Part shown: positions 18,556 through 28,006 of the stretch, one piece after another
How positions within the stretch are numbered: the stretch's first letter is position 1
Layout of the letters: the number at the start of each line of letters is the position of its first letter
Origin: an uncultured Paracoccaceae bacterium
GTDB taxonomy: Bacteria > Pseudomonadota > Alphaproteobacteria > Rhodobacterales > Rhodobacteraceae
DNA length: 64,000 nucleotides
Direction: 5' to 3'
Assembly (NCBI GenBank): GCA_947503175.1
Contig: CANNCO010000001.1
Coordinates: 682,001-746,000, forward strand
Notes under the pieces: model-generated
What the model was told of the DNA's origin: nothing
The model's input: only the letters and a program-made list of their open reading frames with translations
Database searches by the model: none
Made by a program: the position numbers and the translations under genes

Positions 18556-19472
18556 CCTGCGCTGCGCATGCGGGGATCGAGCGCGGCGTTCAGCAAGTCG
18601 GCGAGAAAAGTGAGGATGACATAGAAGCCGGCAACGACCAGCAGGATCGCCTGAACGACGGGCAGATCGCCCCGCAGGATCGCATCGTAACCGAGCCAGC
18701 CAATACCCGGCAGCGAGAACACCGTCTCGATCACGATCGACCCGCCCAGCATGAAGCCAAACTGGACGGCGGCGAGAGCGACGACAGGGATCAGGGCGTT
18801 TCGGAGCGCATGGCGAAACAGGATCGATCTGATCGGCAGGCCATAGGCGCGGGCGGTGCGGATATAGTCGGATTCAAGAGCCTCAAGCATACCTGCTCGG
18901 GTCAGGCGCATCAGCACAGGTGTCGCGAAATACCCAAGCGCTATGGTTGGCATGACATAATGCGCCCAGCTACCGCCTCCCGATATCGGCAGCCAGCGAA
19001 GCGTGATTCCGAACAGTATCATCATCATCAGCGCAAACCAGAAGGTCGGGATGGCCTGACCAAGAACCGCTATCGTCAAAGCGGCGCGATCAATGATCGT
19101 GTTGTTGTAGACGGCGGCCAGCACACCGAGTGGAATCGCGAGCGCAAGCGCGAACAGGATCGATGCCGCGCCCAGTGTCATGGTCACCGGCAGGCGGGTC
19201 GCCAGCATCTCGGAAACCGGCAGGTCGAAGTGGTAGGAGACGCCAAAATCGCCCCGCAGCGCGCGTCCGGCCCACGAAAAATACTGCGCGACGATCGGCC
19301 GGTCGAGCCCGTAGTGATCCCGGACCGCCGCGATATCCTCCGCAGAGGCCGTGTCGCCGGCGATCGCAAGGGCCGGATCGCCGGACAGCCATGTCATGAA
19401 GAAAGCCAGCGCCGACACCGTGATCAATGTGAGCAGGGCCAGAAGAAAGCGTCGGATAACATAACGCAGCAT
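18552..19472 (-). CDS. Peptide ABC transporter permease, DppB-like (second system)
   Basis: 306 residues starting MLRYVIRRFLLALLTL, with WLSGDPA, HYGLDRPIVAQYFSW and the EAA loop YIRTARAYGLPIRSILFRHA. It follows the substrate-binding protein gene by about 50 bases and overlaps the DppC-like gene. Confidence 0.92.
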   Translation of the reverse strand: MLRYVIRRFLLALLTLITVSALAFFMTWLSGDPALAIAGDTASAEDIAAVRDHYGLDRPIVAQYFSWAGRALRGDFGVSYHFDLPVSEMLATRLPVTMTLGAASILFALALAIPLGVLAAVYNNTIIDRAALTIAVLGQAIPTFWFALMMMILFGITLRWLPISGGGSWAHYVMPTIALGYFATPVLMRLTRAGMLEALESDYIRTARAYGLPIRSILFRHALRNALIPVVALAAVQFGFMLGGSIVIETVFSLPGIGWLGYDAILRGDLPVVQAILLVVAGFYVILTFLADLLNAALDPRMRSAG

Positions 19473-19523
19473 GTGAGATGATCCTTGCAGCGGGGGTCGT
19501 AGAGGCCGCCCGCCAAAAACCGA

Positions 19524-21074
19524 TTACCGCCAGCTATAGGCGTAAAAGCGCGGGATTTCATCGACAAAACCCTTGAACTCCAGGCCCTCGACAAAGGCGT
19601 AGTTCCGCACGTGACTGAACATCGGCAGCCAGTAAAGCCGTTCTGTGATCCGTGCGATTGCTTTTGCATAGGCTTCCTCACGCGTGGCGGGATCGGGCGA
19701 ACTGTCGCCGGTCTCAAGCCAGGCCGCGAGCTCTTCATCCTGCGCGAAATCGTCTGGTCCAAGCGTGAAGAAGCGGCTGGTGATCGCCGACATATCGTTG
19801 ATCGAAAAGGATCCCCAATCCATCAGGTAAAGCGGTGTCCGGCCTTCATGCTGCAGGTCGCGCAGCGCGAAGTATCCCATCTGGTTCAGATTGGCTGCGA
19901 TCCCGATCTCGGCCAGATCCGCGATGATCGCTTCCGCCCATGACGACGAGCGATAGTTGTAAATCTCAATCTCGAACCCATCGGGATAGCCTGCCTCGGC
20001 CAAAAGCGCGCGTGCGGCTTCCGGGTCGAAATCCCAGATCACGGCGGCGTCTTCGTCACAGCCGAACTGCGTGGGAAAGCAGGGTGTATTGACCACTCGG
20101 CTGTCGCCCCGGACAAGGTTCTCGGAAATCGCTTTGCGGTTCACCGCGCGGGCGATTGCCTCGCGCACCATCGGGTTCTGGGTTGGCTCGAACCCGGAGC
20201 GTCCCGCCGCATCGAAACCCAGATAGGAAATCCGCATCGTTTCCGACTGGGCGCCGGAAAAGCCGGGCAGACCTGTGATCTGATCAAGCTGGTCGGCAGA
20301 GATATCGGCGGTAAAGTCAATCCCGCCGCCAAGCAGTTCGGCCACCTGCGTCTGCACATCGGCGATCTCACGGATCACCAGCGTTCCGATGGAGGCCTCG
20401 CCCTTCGGGCTGCCCCAGGTGTAGTCAGGATTGCGCTCAAGCGTATATCGCTGTGTCGGTTGCACCTCGGTCACCCGATAGGGACCCGTGCCCACTGGCA
20501 TACGGTTCATGCCTTCGGGGCCGACCTCTGCATAGTATTCATTAGGGTAGATGACGATCGGACCCGACAGAATCTCGAAGATCTGCGGCATGGGCCGGGT
20601 CATGTGCACGCGGACAGAGTAGGGGCCGGTTCGCTCGGCGTTCTCGATCCAGTCGACGTTGCCGCGTGTCAGAACCCCGTTTTCCGGGTCGGCGATGAAG
20701 TTGAGCGTATAGACCACGTCATCGGCGTCGAACGGCTCGCCATTGTGAAACACGACACCTTCGCGCAGCGTCAGATCCAAGGTGGTGTCATCGGGAAAAC
20801 TCCATCCGGTCGCCAGAAGCGGCTCATAGGTGCCTTCGTCGAGATTCCGGAAAACCAAGGTATCCCACACGTTGCGGGCAAACCAGATACCGGTCCGGTT
20901 GGTGTTGAAATACGCGTCCAGATTGTCAATCGGACCTGTCGCCCCCCACGCAATGCGCAGCGTGTCGTCGTCGGGTCCCGCCATGGCATCCGAGGTGCCG
21001 AACGCGGTCACCAGCGCAAGGGCGCCTGCACCCAGAACGGCTTTCACCCCATCGAGCCTGATTTCCTTCAACAT
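19524..21074 (-). CDS. Peptide ABC transporter substrate-binding protein (SBP family 5, second system)
   Basis: 516 residues with a Sec signal peptide (core AVLGAGALALVTAFG, likely cut after AMA). Family-5 blocks include TLREGVVFHNGEPFDADDVV and IARAVNRKAISENL. The ATG at 21074 has AAGGAG at the right distance; the open frame extends further upstream only by chance. The neighbouring nitrilase-family gene suggests the cargo contains an amide or nitrile bond, which is inference. Confidence 0.92.
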   Translation of the reverse strand: MLKEIRLDGVKAVLGAGALALVTAFGTSDAMAGPDDDTLRIAWGATGPIDNLDAYFNTNRTGIWFARNVWDTLVFRNLDEGTYEPLLATGWSFPDDTTLDLTLREGVVFHNGEPFDADDVVYTLNFIADPENGVLTRGNVDWIENAERTGPYSVRVHMTRPMPQIFEILSGPIVIYPNEYYAEVGPEGMNRMPVGTGPYRVTEVQPTQRYTLERNPDYTWGSPKGEASIGTLVIREIADVQTQVAELLGGGIDFTADISADQLDQITGLPGFSGAQSETMRISYLGFDAAGRSGFEPTQNPMVREAIARAVNRKAISENLVRGDSRVVNTPCFPTQFGCDEDAAVIWDFDPEAARALLAEAGYPDGFEIEIYNYRSSSWAEAIIADLAEIGIAANLNQMGYFALRDLQHEGRTPLYLMDWGSFSINDMSAITSRFFTLGPDDFAQDEELAAWLETGDSSPDPATREEAYAKAIARITERLYWLPMFSHVRNYAFVEGLEFKGFVDEIPRFYAYSWR

Positions 21075-21126
21075 GAGTATCTCCTTGTTGGTCAGAATGC
21101 GCCGGGTTCGCCCCGAACGAAGTCTT

Positions 21127-21960
21127 CTAAAGTTCCATGACGGTGTAAGGCCGATCGTTGCTGAGCGAGGGAACTTGCGCCCTTGCCTGATCGGACAGGG
21201 ACAGATCGATCCGGACCACCGCCAGACCGGTCGTTGTTCCCCCCATATCCTCGACGATGCGGCCCCAGGGATCGACAACAAGCGAATGACCGTAGGATTT
21301 TCGTCCATCCGCGTGTTGTCCGACCTGCGCCGCTGCGATGATCCACGCACCGTTCTCGATCGCGCGCGCCCTCAACAGGGCGTGCCAGTGCGCCTCGCCG
21401 GTTTGCACCGCAAAAGCCGAGGGGACGAAAATCACTTGCGCACCACGCTGTGCATAAGCCCGAAACAGCGCCGGAAACCGCAGGTCGTAACAGATCGTCA
21501 GCCCCCACCGGCCCCACGGCGTCGACAGAACGCACGCGATCTCTCCGGGTTCGTAACGGTCAGATTCCCGGATCGGTGCGGCATTCGCCAGATCCACATC
21601 GAACAGGTGAATCTTGCTGTATTCGGCAACAAGCACGCCAGTTCCATCGACCAGCGTGGTCCGGTTGCGAAACTTGCCGTTGACACCCCGGACCGGTGAT
21701 GAGCCCGAATGGACCCAAAGCCCCGTTTCTTTCGCGACGCGGGAACAAGCCGTCTGCCACGGATCGTCTGTCGCCCCTGTCACGATCTCCGAGGCCGCGT
21801 TGAAGTCGCGCTGCATCAGGCCCGCGACCTCGGGCAGGGCCAGGAGGTCGCAGCCTTGCGCAACGGCCTCCCGGGCGAAATGTTCAAGCGTCGCGATATT
21901 GGGCTCAAAGCGACATCCGGAGGTCATCTGCGCAAGACCGATCGTCAGATGCTGAGACAT
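21127..21960 (-). CDS. Carbon-nitrogen hydrolase (nitrilase superfamily, Nit1/Nit2-like amidase)
   Basis: 277 residues showing the Glu-Lys-Cys triad of the superfamily: E in LLALPEVAG, K in AEYSKIHLFDV and C in LTICYDLRFPALFR. The overall pattern is closest to the Nit/omega-amidase branch, which hydrolyses small amides. It is the first gene of the second peptide transporter operon, ending 53 bases before the binding protein gene. ATG 21960 is preferred to 21981. Divergent from a LysR gene that probably controls it. Confidence 0.87.
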   Translation of the reverse strand: MSQHLTIGLAQMTSGCRFEPNIATLEHFAREAVAQGCDLLALPEVAGLMQRDFNAASEIVTGATDDPWQTACSRVAKETGLWVHSGSSPVRGVNGKFRNRTTLVDGTGVLVAEYSKIHLFDVDLANAAPIRESDRYEPGEIACVLSTPWGRWGLTICYDLRFPALFRAYAQRGAQVIFVPSAFAVQTGEAHWHALLRARAIENGAWIIAAAQVGQHADGRKSYGHSLVVDPWGRIVEDMGGTTTGLAVVRIDLSLSDQARAQVPSLSNDRPYTVMEL

Positions 21961-22025
21961 TTCTGTTGGTTCCCCGAACAACTCGGGCCCATAATGGGTT
22001 GAAAATCTCGACAGAAAAGCGACTA

Positions 22026-22045
22026 TTTCGAACGACCCGTCGAAA
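22026..22045. promoter_or_regulatory. Candidate LysR operator, TTTCGA-N8-TCGAAA
   Basis: A perfect 6-base inverted repeat with an 8-base spacer lies 16 bases before the LysR gene in the divergent intergenic region. A second near-palindrome, GTTG-GTTC-CCC-GAAC-AAC with one unmatched base, lies at 21965-21982 nearer the nitrilase gene. Two such sites between a LysR gene and its divergent target are typical of this regulator family. Confidence 0.45.
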
Positions 22046-22061
22046 AAACGAACATATTGAT

Positions 22062-22964
22062 ATGAATCCGATCACGCGCCTGCCGCCCCTGACCGCCATG
22101 CGCGTCCTGGAGGCGATCCGCATAGCAGGCTCCGTGACGGGCGCTGCGCGGCACCTGAACCTGTCGCATTCTGCCGTCAGCCATCAAGTCGCCGCCCTCG
22201 AGGCCTGGAGTTCGACGCCGCTCTTCATCCGCCGCGGGCGCCGAACCGAATTAACCGAAGCCGGGCAAAGCCTTGCAGAAATCACGCAACAGGCTTTCGA
22301 CTCGATCCGGCACGAGGTGGACCGGCTGCCGATCCGTGGTCTTCAGGTCGTCAGCGTCGGCGCGATACCCATGGTTGCGCAGCTTTGGATGCCATCGATC
22401 TTGCCTGATCTTGCGCGCGATCTGCCACATCTCAGTCTGCATCTCGGGTTTGCGCTGTTCGATCGTCCGGCGCGGCTGGCGCCGAATCTCCTGATCTCGT
22501 TCGCGCATCGCGACCGTCTGCACCATGGCGACAGGCTGCTGTTCAGCGGCCGTGCCGCGCCGGTCTGTGCGCCACATCTGCTGGAAAGCCATGGGAACGA
22601 TCCGCTGCGTGTCCTGCTCGAGGCGCGCAAGATCCATGACGAGGACTCGCGTCTATGGCGCAGTTGGCAGGAAGCCGCGCGTCTTCCGTTCGATGAAAGC
22701 GCTGAGCCGTCGAGGATATCGATCGAGGAGTCCAGCCTGATCCGTGCAGCGTCGATCGCCGGAGCAGGCGTTGCCATCTGCCGCCTTGACCTGATCAGGA
22801 AGGATCTTGCCGCCGGCCGCCTCGTCCAACTGTCGGACATCGTGATCGACACCAGCTTTTTCTACTATCTGCGCGCAGCGCCAAGCTTGCGCGGGCATCC
22901 CGACGTTACGCGGGCCGCCGATTGGCTCGTGGCGCGCGCAAAGCGGGATCGGGGAACGAACTAG
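22062..22964 (+). CDS. LysR-family transcriptional regulator (GcvA-like)
   Basis: 300 residues. The N-terminal helix-turn-helix reads TGAARHLNLSHSAVSHQVAALE and is followed by FIRRGRRTELTEAGQ; the rest is a LysR substrate-binding domain. The SHSAVSHQ pattern is typical of the GcvA-like branch. Divergent from the nitrilase-peptide transporter operon, which it probably regulates. ATG 22062 is chosen; an earlier ATG at 21966 would cover the intergenic control region. Confidence 0.9.
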   Translation: MNPITRLPPLTAMRVLEAIRIAGSVTGAARHLNLSHSAVSHQVAALEAWSSTPLFIRRGRRTELTEAGQSLAEITQQAFDSIRHEVDRLPIRGLQVVSVGAIPMVAQLWMPSILPDLARDLPHLSLHLGFALFDRPARLAPNLLISFAHRDRLHHGDRLLFSGRAAPVCAPHLLESHGNDPLRVLLEARKIHDEDSRLWRSWQEAARLPFDESAEPSRISIEESSLIRAASIAGAGVAICRLDLIRKDLAAGRLVQLSDIVIDTSFFYYLRAAPSLRGHPDVTRAADWLVARAKRDRGTN

Positions 22965-23174
22965 GCAGGATTCGGAACCCGGTACTGGTTCTACACCTCC
23001 CTGACTTTCAAACGCTACCGCGCAGGCTGCCTGGCATCGGAGAGCCTCCGGGCCCGTATCCATCGGGCGAGGAAATGGACGCGGACAGGGACGTGCGGCC
23101 GTCTTCTTTAACGAGAGCGGGCATTGGGTGGCGGCCCGGCGCTCGGGTGGAACAAAACGCCGGATCGCGGGGGA

Positions 23175-24284
23175 TCAGGGAAGGACGCGGCCGCCATCTC
23201 TGATCTGCATGACGATGCCGCCCATCGATGGAATGCGGTTTTCATCGAAGCTGAGCGTTCCCTGGCCCATCACAACCGGAAAATCGGTCGTCGCTGCCAT
23301 GGCTTCGCGCAGGGTCTCGCGGTTCACGTCGTCGCCGGCATTTCGGATCGCGTTGGCCACGGTCTGCATCATCGTATGGCCGGTGGCCGCCCAGATATCG
23401 GGCGCGTCGTCATAGGCCGCTTCATAGGCCTTCGCGAAGGCCATCGCGCTTTCCGAGGCATCCGCCACGAAGCTTGCGGGGAAGAACGTGCCCTCCACGG
23501 CGCTGCCGCCGGCGTCAATGAAGTTCTGCGCGCCTGCACCGGAATCGCTGGCCAGTATCGTGTCGGGGTTCAGCCCGGCCTGCCGCGCCTGAATGATGAT
23601 GTTGGCCGCCTGTTCCGGCGGGGCCGTCACAAAGAGACAATCCGCATCGGTATTTACGATCAGGGTCGAGAGCGCCGTGAAATCGGTGTCCGAGGAAAGC
23701 ACGGTTTCGTCGGCGGCGACGGTGACACCGGCCTCTTCCAGAATGCCGCGGAACACGTCCCGTTGCAGAATATAGCCTTCATTGTCGCGGATCGAGACCA
23801 GAAAACAGTCTTCGGGGGCCAGGCCAACCACATGCTCGGCCACCGGCGCCATATAGGCATCGGCGGTTTCCGTGGATTTGAAGACATAAGGTCCAGCGTC
23901 AAGGACCGCCGGTGACGTCGCGGTGGTGAACATCGGGATCTGCAGGTCCACCGCCACCGGACCCGTCGCCATGGCCTCGGAGCTTGCAATCGGCCCGATC
24001 ACAATATCGGCCTCTTCCGACAGCGCCATGCGCGTGATCAGCGCGATCGCCTCCTGCCGGTCCGACCGGTTGTCCTCATAGAGGATCTCCACAGTGTTGC
24101 CGCCCCATTCGCCCGCAGCAGTGACTTCATCGGCAGCAAGGCGCATTCCGTTGACCAGCGGTTGCCCCACAAAGGCGTAGGTCGAGGTCGTCGAGACCAC
24201 AACACCAATGGTGACGTCATCGGCGACTGCCGGTGTCGCCATGGCCAGTACCGAAACGGTCGCCAAGTCTCTGAGGTGTTTCAT
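23175..24284 (-). CDS. Branched-chain amino acid-type ABC transporter substrate-binding protein
   Basis: 369 residues with a signal peptide (likely cut after AVA before DDVTIG) and the Peripla_BP_6 fold: a ligand-loop TSTYAFVGQPLVNGMRLAADE, then DNRSDRQEAI and IGPIASSEAM. It is the last gene of the Liv-type operon, 23 bases after the LivF-like gene. Because it follows P450 and dehydrogenase genes it more likely binds the catabolic substrate than an amino acid; this is inference from context. Confidence 0.9.
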   Translation of the reverse strand: MKHLRDLATVSVLAMATPAVADDVTIGVVVSTTSTYAFVGQPLVNGMRLAADEVTAAGEWGGNTVEILYEDNRSDRQEAIALITRMALSEEADIVIGPIASSEAMATGPVAVDLQIPMFTTATSPAVLDAGPYVFKSTETADAYMAPVAEHVVGLAPEDCFLVSIRDNEGYILQRDVFRGILEEAGVTVAADETVLSSDTDFTALSTLIVNTDADCLFVTAPPEQAANIIIQARQAGLNPDTILASDSGAGAQNFIDAGGSAVEGTFFPASFVADASESAMAFAKAYEAAYDDAPDIWAATGHTMMQTVANAIRNAGDDVNRETLREAMAATTDFPVVMGQGTLSFDENRIPSMGGIVMQIRDGGRVLP

Positions 24285-24306
24285 GATAGTCCTCCCTAGA
24301 TTTCGT

Positions 24307-25011
24307 TCATGCCTGCCCGAGGTAAAGCGCGGTTATCTCGGGGTCTTCAGCCAGAGCCGCGCTGTCTCCCGACTTCACGATCTTTCCTTGTTCCATCACA
24401 TACGCCCGGTCTGACGCAGACAGAGCCAGATGCGCATTCTGCTCGACAAGCAGGATCGTCAGCCCTTGTGTCTTCAACGCGGCCAAGGCTTCGAACACCT
24501 GGGCAATGATCACCGGAGCCAAACCCAGGCTCGGTTCATCCAGCAACAGCAGCCGAGGTCCGCCCATCAGGGCGCGCCCGATTACCAGCATCTGCTGCTG
24601 GCCGCCCGAGAGCGATCCGGCCCTCTGATTGCGGCGGTCTTCAAGGATCGGAAAGACCTTGAAGACATCGCTCAGGTCATAATCCGCAGCGCGCCCATGC
24701 AGCGCGGTTTTGCCGACACTCAGGTTCTCAAGAACTGTCATTTCCGAGAATACCTTGCGGCTTTCGGGCACCTGTAGAATGCCCGCATTCGTCACCCCCC
24801 AGGGGCGCATTCCGGTCAGATCGGCGCCGTCCATCGTCACGCTGCCCGCTTCGGGCCTCACAATGCCGGAAATGGTGTTGAGAAGGCTGGACTTGCCCGC
24901 GCCATTCGGGCCGATAAGCGCCACGGTCTCCCCCTTGGCGACATCCAGCGACACACCACGCAACGCCTGAATGCCGGAATAGGCGACCTTGAGATTGCGA
25001 ACCTCAAGCAT
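24307..25011 (-). CDS. Branched-chain-type ABC transporter ATP-binding protein, LivF-like
   Basis: About 234 residues with Walker A GPNGAGKSSLLNT, signature LSGGQQQMLVIGRAL and Walker B LLLLDEPSLGLAP. The start at 25011 (ATG, GGAGGTG 4 bases upstream) is preferred to a GTG at 25017 that would have its Shine-Dalgarno directly abutting. It overlaps the LivG-like gene by 8 bases. Confidence 0.92.
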   Translation of the reverse strand: MLEVRNLKVAYSGIQALRGVSLDVAKGETVALIGPNGAGKSSLLNTISGIVRPEAGSVTMDGADLTGMRPWGVTNAGILQVPESRKVFSEMTVLENLSVGKTALHGRAADYDLSDVFKVFPILEDRRNQRAGSLSGGQQQMLVIGRALMGGPRLLLLDEPSLGLAPVIIAQVFEALAALKTQGLTILLVEQNAHLALSASDRAYVMEQGKIVKSGDSAALAEDPEITALYLGQA

Positions 25012-25768
25012 CGTCACCTCCCAGATAGGCGCTGATCACAAGCGGTTCGTTCAGTACGTGATCCGGTGCCCCCTCCGAAATCAGCCTGCCGCTGTCAAGG
25101 ACGTAGACGTAAGAGCAGAGCTTCGCGACGAAACGCACGTTGTGCTCGATCAGCAGAACGCCTTTCCCGTCTTTGGCGACGCCCCGGAAAATGTCGGCCA
25201 GCGCATCGCTTTCCACATCGTTCATTCCCGCGATCGGCTCGTCCAGCAGGATGAAGTCCGGGTCGGTCGCCACGGCGCGGGCCATCTCGACCTTGCGCTG
25301 GTGGCCGTATGACAGTCCGCCGGCGGGATAATCGGCAAATTCGGTCAGACCGAACCTGTCGAGCAGTTCCATGCTCTGTGTTCTCAGTTCTTGGGTTTCA
25401 CGTCCGGCGGAAGGCAGGCCCAGAAGGGCCGCGAATGTCGAAGAGGTCTCATGCCGGTGAAGCCCGATCATCACGTTGTCCAGCACGCTGGCCTCGCTCA
25501 GAAGCCGGGTATTCTGAAAGGTGCGCGCCAATCCGGCCCGGCAAATCTCATGCGCCGGAGCGTGGGTGATATCGGTTTCTCCCACATGGATCGTCCCGCC
25601 GGAGACCGGCAACATGCCGGTGATGAGGTTTACGATCGTGGTCTTGCCCGCTCCGTTCGGGCCGATCAGCCCGATGATCTTGCCGGCCGGCACCTCGATG
25701 TTCACAGCCTCCGACGCAATCACGCCGCCGAAGCTTTTGGACAGGTTGGTGAGTTGCAACGCGGTCAT
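25004..25768 (-). CDS. Branched-chain-type ABC transporter ATP-binding protein, LivG-like
   Basis: 254 residues with Walker A GPNGAGKTTIVNLITG, a signature reading LSYGHQRKVEMARAV (the SYG form usual in LivG) and Walker B FILLDEPIAGMN. It overlaps the LivM-like gene by 4 bases and forms an ATPase pair with the LivF-like protein. Confidence 0.92.
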   Translation of the reverse strand: MTALQLTNLSKSFGGVIASEAVNIEVPAGKIIGLIGPNGAGKTTIVNLITGMLPVSGGTIHVGETDITHAPAHEICRAGLARTFQNTRLLSEASVLDNVMIGLHRHETSSTFAALLGLPSAGRETQELRTQSMELLDRFGLTEFADYPAGGLSYGHQRKVEMARAVATDPDFILLDEPIAGMNDVESDALADIFRGVAKDGKGVLLIEHNVRFVAKLCSYVYVLDSGRLISEGAPDHVLNEPLVISAYLGGDDA

Positions 25769-26631
25769 GAGCTGGCCGCCCCGCGCGCCTTGAGCTTTCG
25801 CGCTTTGAGCGCATCGATTGCGGTATCGGCGACACCTTTCGGCATGTAGTTGATCACAAGGATCAGCATGATGCCGTAGATCACCATCCGGTTCTCCGCC
25901 AGCGGCCGCGCCAGTTCCGGCAGGATGATCAGGAAGGCGGCGCCGACAAGCGGTCCGATCACCGAGTTGCGCCCGCCAAAGATCACATAGCTGAGAATCG
26001 TGATCAGCAGGTGGAAGCCGAACTGCTTCGGATCGATGGCGTAGGAGTGATAGGCTTCGAGCCCGCCAAAAAGCCCGGCGAGCGCCCCCGAGATCGCAAA
26101 GGCGAGCATCTGATGTTTGCGGATCGAGATACCCAGCGAGGCGGCCACGGCCTCATCCTGCCGGATCGTGTTGAAAGCGCGTCCGATCCGTCCTTTTTCG
26201 AGGGACCAGATCAGATAGGTCGCCAGTGCCGCAAAGATGAAGAGCGTGAGGGTGCCCACGGTTTTCGGGATATTGTTAAGCCCCATCGCGCCGCCGGTCA
26301 GATTCTCCGAATAGATGTTGAGCGAGAGACAGATCTGGATGAAAGCCACGGTGGCAATCGCCTGGTAAACCCCTCGAAGCCGGGCCAGAGGGATCGACAG
26401 GAAAATCGCCGCCGCCATCCCGGTTGCGGTACCGGCAATCACGCCGATAACAGGGTGCATCCCCAGATCTACCGCCAGAATGCCCGCCGTATAGGCTCCG
26501 ATTCCGGCAAAAGCCGCCGTGGCCAGGGAAAAGACACCCACGCGAAGCACGATGTACTGGCTGAGCGCGAGGCCCACATGAAGGCAATACAGATCGAAAA
26601 GGGGGATGTACCCCGCAACGAAGCTGTTCAT
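25765..26631 (-). CDS. Branched-chain-type ABC transporter permease, LivM-like
   Basis: 288 residues, strongly hydrophobic, with the LivM blocks FSLATAAFAGIGAYTAG, LRGVYQAIATVAF and GRAFNTIRQDEAVAASLGI. It ends in a basic tail after the last span. It overlaps the genes on both sides by 4 bases. Confidence 0.9.
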   Translation of the reverse strand: MNSFVAGYIPLFDLYCLHVGLALSQYIVLRVGVFSLATAAFAGIGAYTAGILAVDLGMHPVIGVIAGTATGMAAAIFLSIPLARLRGVYQAIATVAFIQICLSLNIYSENLTGGAMGLNNIPKTVGTLTLFIFAALATYLIWSLEKGRIGRAFNTIRQDEAVAASLGISIRKHQMLAFAISGALAGLFGGLEAYHSYAIDPKQFGFHLLITILSYVIFGGRNSVIGPLVGAAFLIILPELARPLAENRMVIYGIMLILVINYMPKGVADTAIDALKARKLKARGAASS

Positions 26632-27518
26632 CTGCGGCCCCCCAGATTGCCCGCATCCTCCTGACCCAAAAGCCCATGCGGGCGGATCAGCAGGATCAGG
26701 AAGAGAGCGGCGAATATGATCGTATCGGTAAGCCCCGAGGGCAGATAGGCGATGGTCAGGGTCTGGACCATGCCAAAGACGACGCTTGCCAGAAGCGCGC
26801 CGGGGATCGAACCCAATCCGCCCAGAATGATGATCGCAAAGCCGAACATCAGATACGGGTCGCCCATCACGAACGAGATCGAGTTGAATGCCAGCCCGAC
26901 CAGGACCCCCGCCGCACCGGCCAGGGCGCCGGCGAGGAAGTAGGTCTGTGAGTAGATCCGGTTGGGGTTGATCCCCATCAGCATCGCGGCATGCTCGTTA
27001 TCCGTCACGGCCCGGACCCGGCGGCCAAAGGCGGTCTTGTAGAACAGATACCCCAGGATCAGAACCATCACGATGGCTGCGCCCGCCATGAAAAGCTGCA
27101 GCATCGAAACCCGCAGATCCCAGAACCGGAAGATGACCACCGGAAAGGTTTCAAACGGGAACCGCAGGATCTGTGTGTTGGAGACTTGCTGCGCGATCGT
27201 GGTGATCACAAGACCCGCCCCGATCGACGACACGACACCGCCAAACTCTTCATCGCCGGTTTTACGCAGGCGGCGAAAGCAAATGATCTCGACCAGAACC
27301 GACAGAAGGCCCGAAACAACGATCGCCAGGATGAACCCGAGCCAGAGCGGCCCGCCGCCATCGACCGTGTAATAGGCCACCATCGCACCGGTCATGAACA
27401 CGGCACCATGGGCCAGGTTCAGGATACGCTGGATGCCAAAGACCAGCGTGAAGCCGAGAGAGAACAGCGCATAGACGCCGCTGACGACCAATCCGTTCAA
27501 AAGCTGCTGCGCTAGCAT
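26628..27518 (-). CDS. Branched-chain-type ABC transporter permease, LivH-like
   Basis: 296 residues with the LivH start GLVVSGVYALFSLGFTLVFG, the LNLAHGAVFMTGA block and GRRVRAVTDNEHAAMLMGI. First gene of the Liv block; 154 AT-rich bases separate it from the NIPSNAP gene upstream, leaving room for its own promoter and operator. Confidence 0.9.
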   Translation of the reverse strand: MLAQQLLNGLVVSGVYALFSLGFTLVFGIQRILNLAHGAVFMTGAMVAYYTVDGGGPLWLGFILAIVVSGLLSVLVEIICFRRLRKTGDEEFGGVVSSIGAGLVITTIAQQVSNTQILRFPFETFPVVIFRFWDLRVSMLQLFMAGAAIVMVLILGYLFYKTAFGRRVRAVTDNEHAAMLMGINPNRIYSQTYFLAGALAGAAGVLVGLAFNSISFVMGDPYLMFGFAIIILGGLGSIPGALLASVVFGMVQTLTIAYLPSGLTDTIIFAALFLILLIRPHGLLGQEDAGNLGGRR

Positions 27519-27619
27519 GTGCGCATCGCGTTGCGCTGCGCTCCGGATACAGACATCCGGCCCCTCCCGTTCGCTACGGCCCCATCATCTGGGCTTTGTT
27601 CATGCCCTTCAATTTAACC

Positions 27620-27640
27620 AATTTCATTATTATCGAAATT
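27620..27640. promoter_or_regulatory. Candidate operator upstream of the Liv operon, AATTTC-N9-GAAATT
   Basis: A perfect 6-base inverted repeat lies in an AT-rich stretch about 100 bases before the LivH-like start, in a region otherwise GC-rich. The neighbouring bases TGATATAATTG resemble sequences before other genes of the catabolic cluster. It is a candidate MarR-regulator site and promoter region. Confidence 0.4.
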
Positions 27641-27672
27641 GATATAATTGTTCCCGCACTGTCAATGCCTTC

Positions 27673-27999
27673 TTAGTCAAGACGTCGAATTGGGGAAAAG
27701 TCGTTCGGTAGCAATATCTTGCTCTCCTGTTTTTGTAAGAGTGGGGTGATCTGCCCTAGAAAATCCCGCCACAAATCCTCCCGCATCAACGCGGCCCGCC
27801 GGTCGGCACGATCATCCAGAGAGGTATAGCCCCACAGGTGAACGGATTGGTTGAGTCCCCCGATCTCGGTGGTGAAATAGCCCAGAAGATTGCCCAGAAC
27901 GCGCATTTGCAGCACCCTTGCGCCGGTCTCTTCATAGAGCCGGAAGAAATCGGGAAGTTTCCCGGGATGGAAATCATAGGTGCGCTGTTCAACGATCAT
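27673..27999 (-). CDS. NIPSNAP family protein
   Basis: 108 residues starting MIVEQRTYDFHPGKL, followed by VLGNLLGYFTTEIG and a VHLWGYTSLDDRADRRAAL block, the ferredoxin-like dimeric alpha/beta barrel pattern of NIPSNAP proteins. Such small proteins are common in bacterial catabolic operons, but their catalytic role is mostly unknown. It starts 7 bases after the SDR gene, so it belongs to the P450-SDR operon. Confidence 0.85.
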   Translation of the reverse strand: MIVEQRTYDFHPGKLPDFFRLYEETGARVLQMRVLGNLLGYFTTEIGGLNQSVHLWGYTSLDDRADRRAALMREDLWRDFLGQITPLLQKQESKILLPNDFSPIRRLD

Positions 28000-28006
28000 T
28001 TCGCCC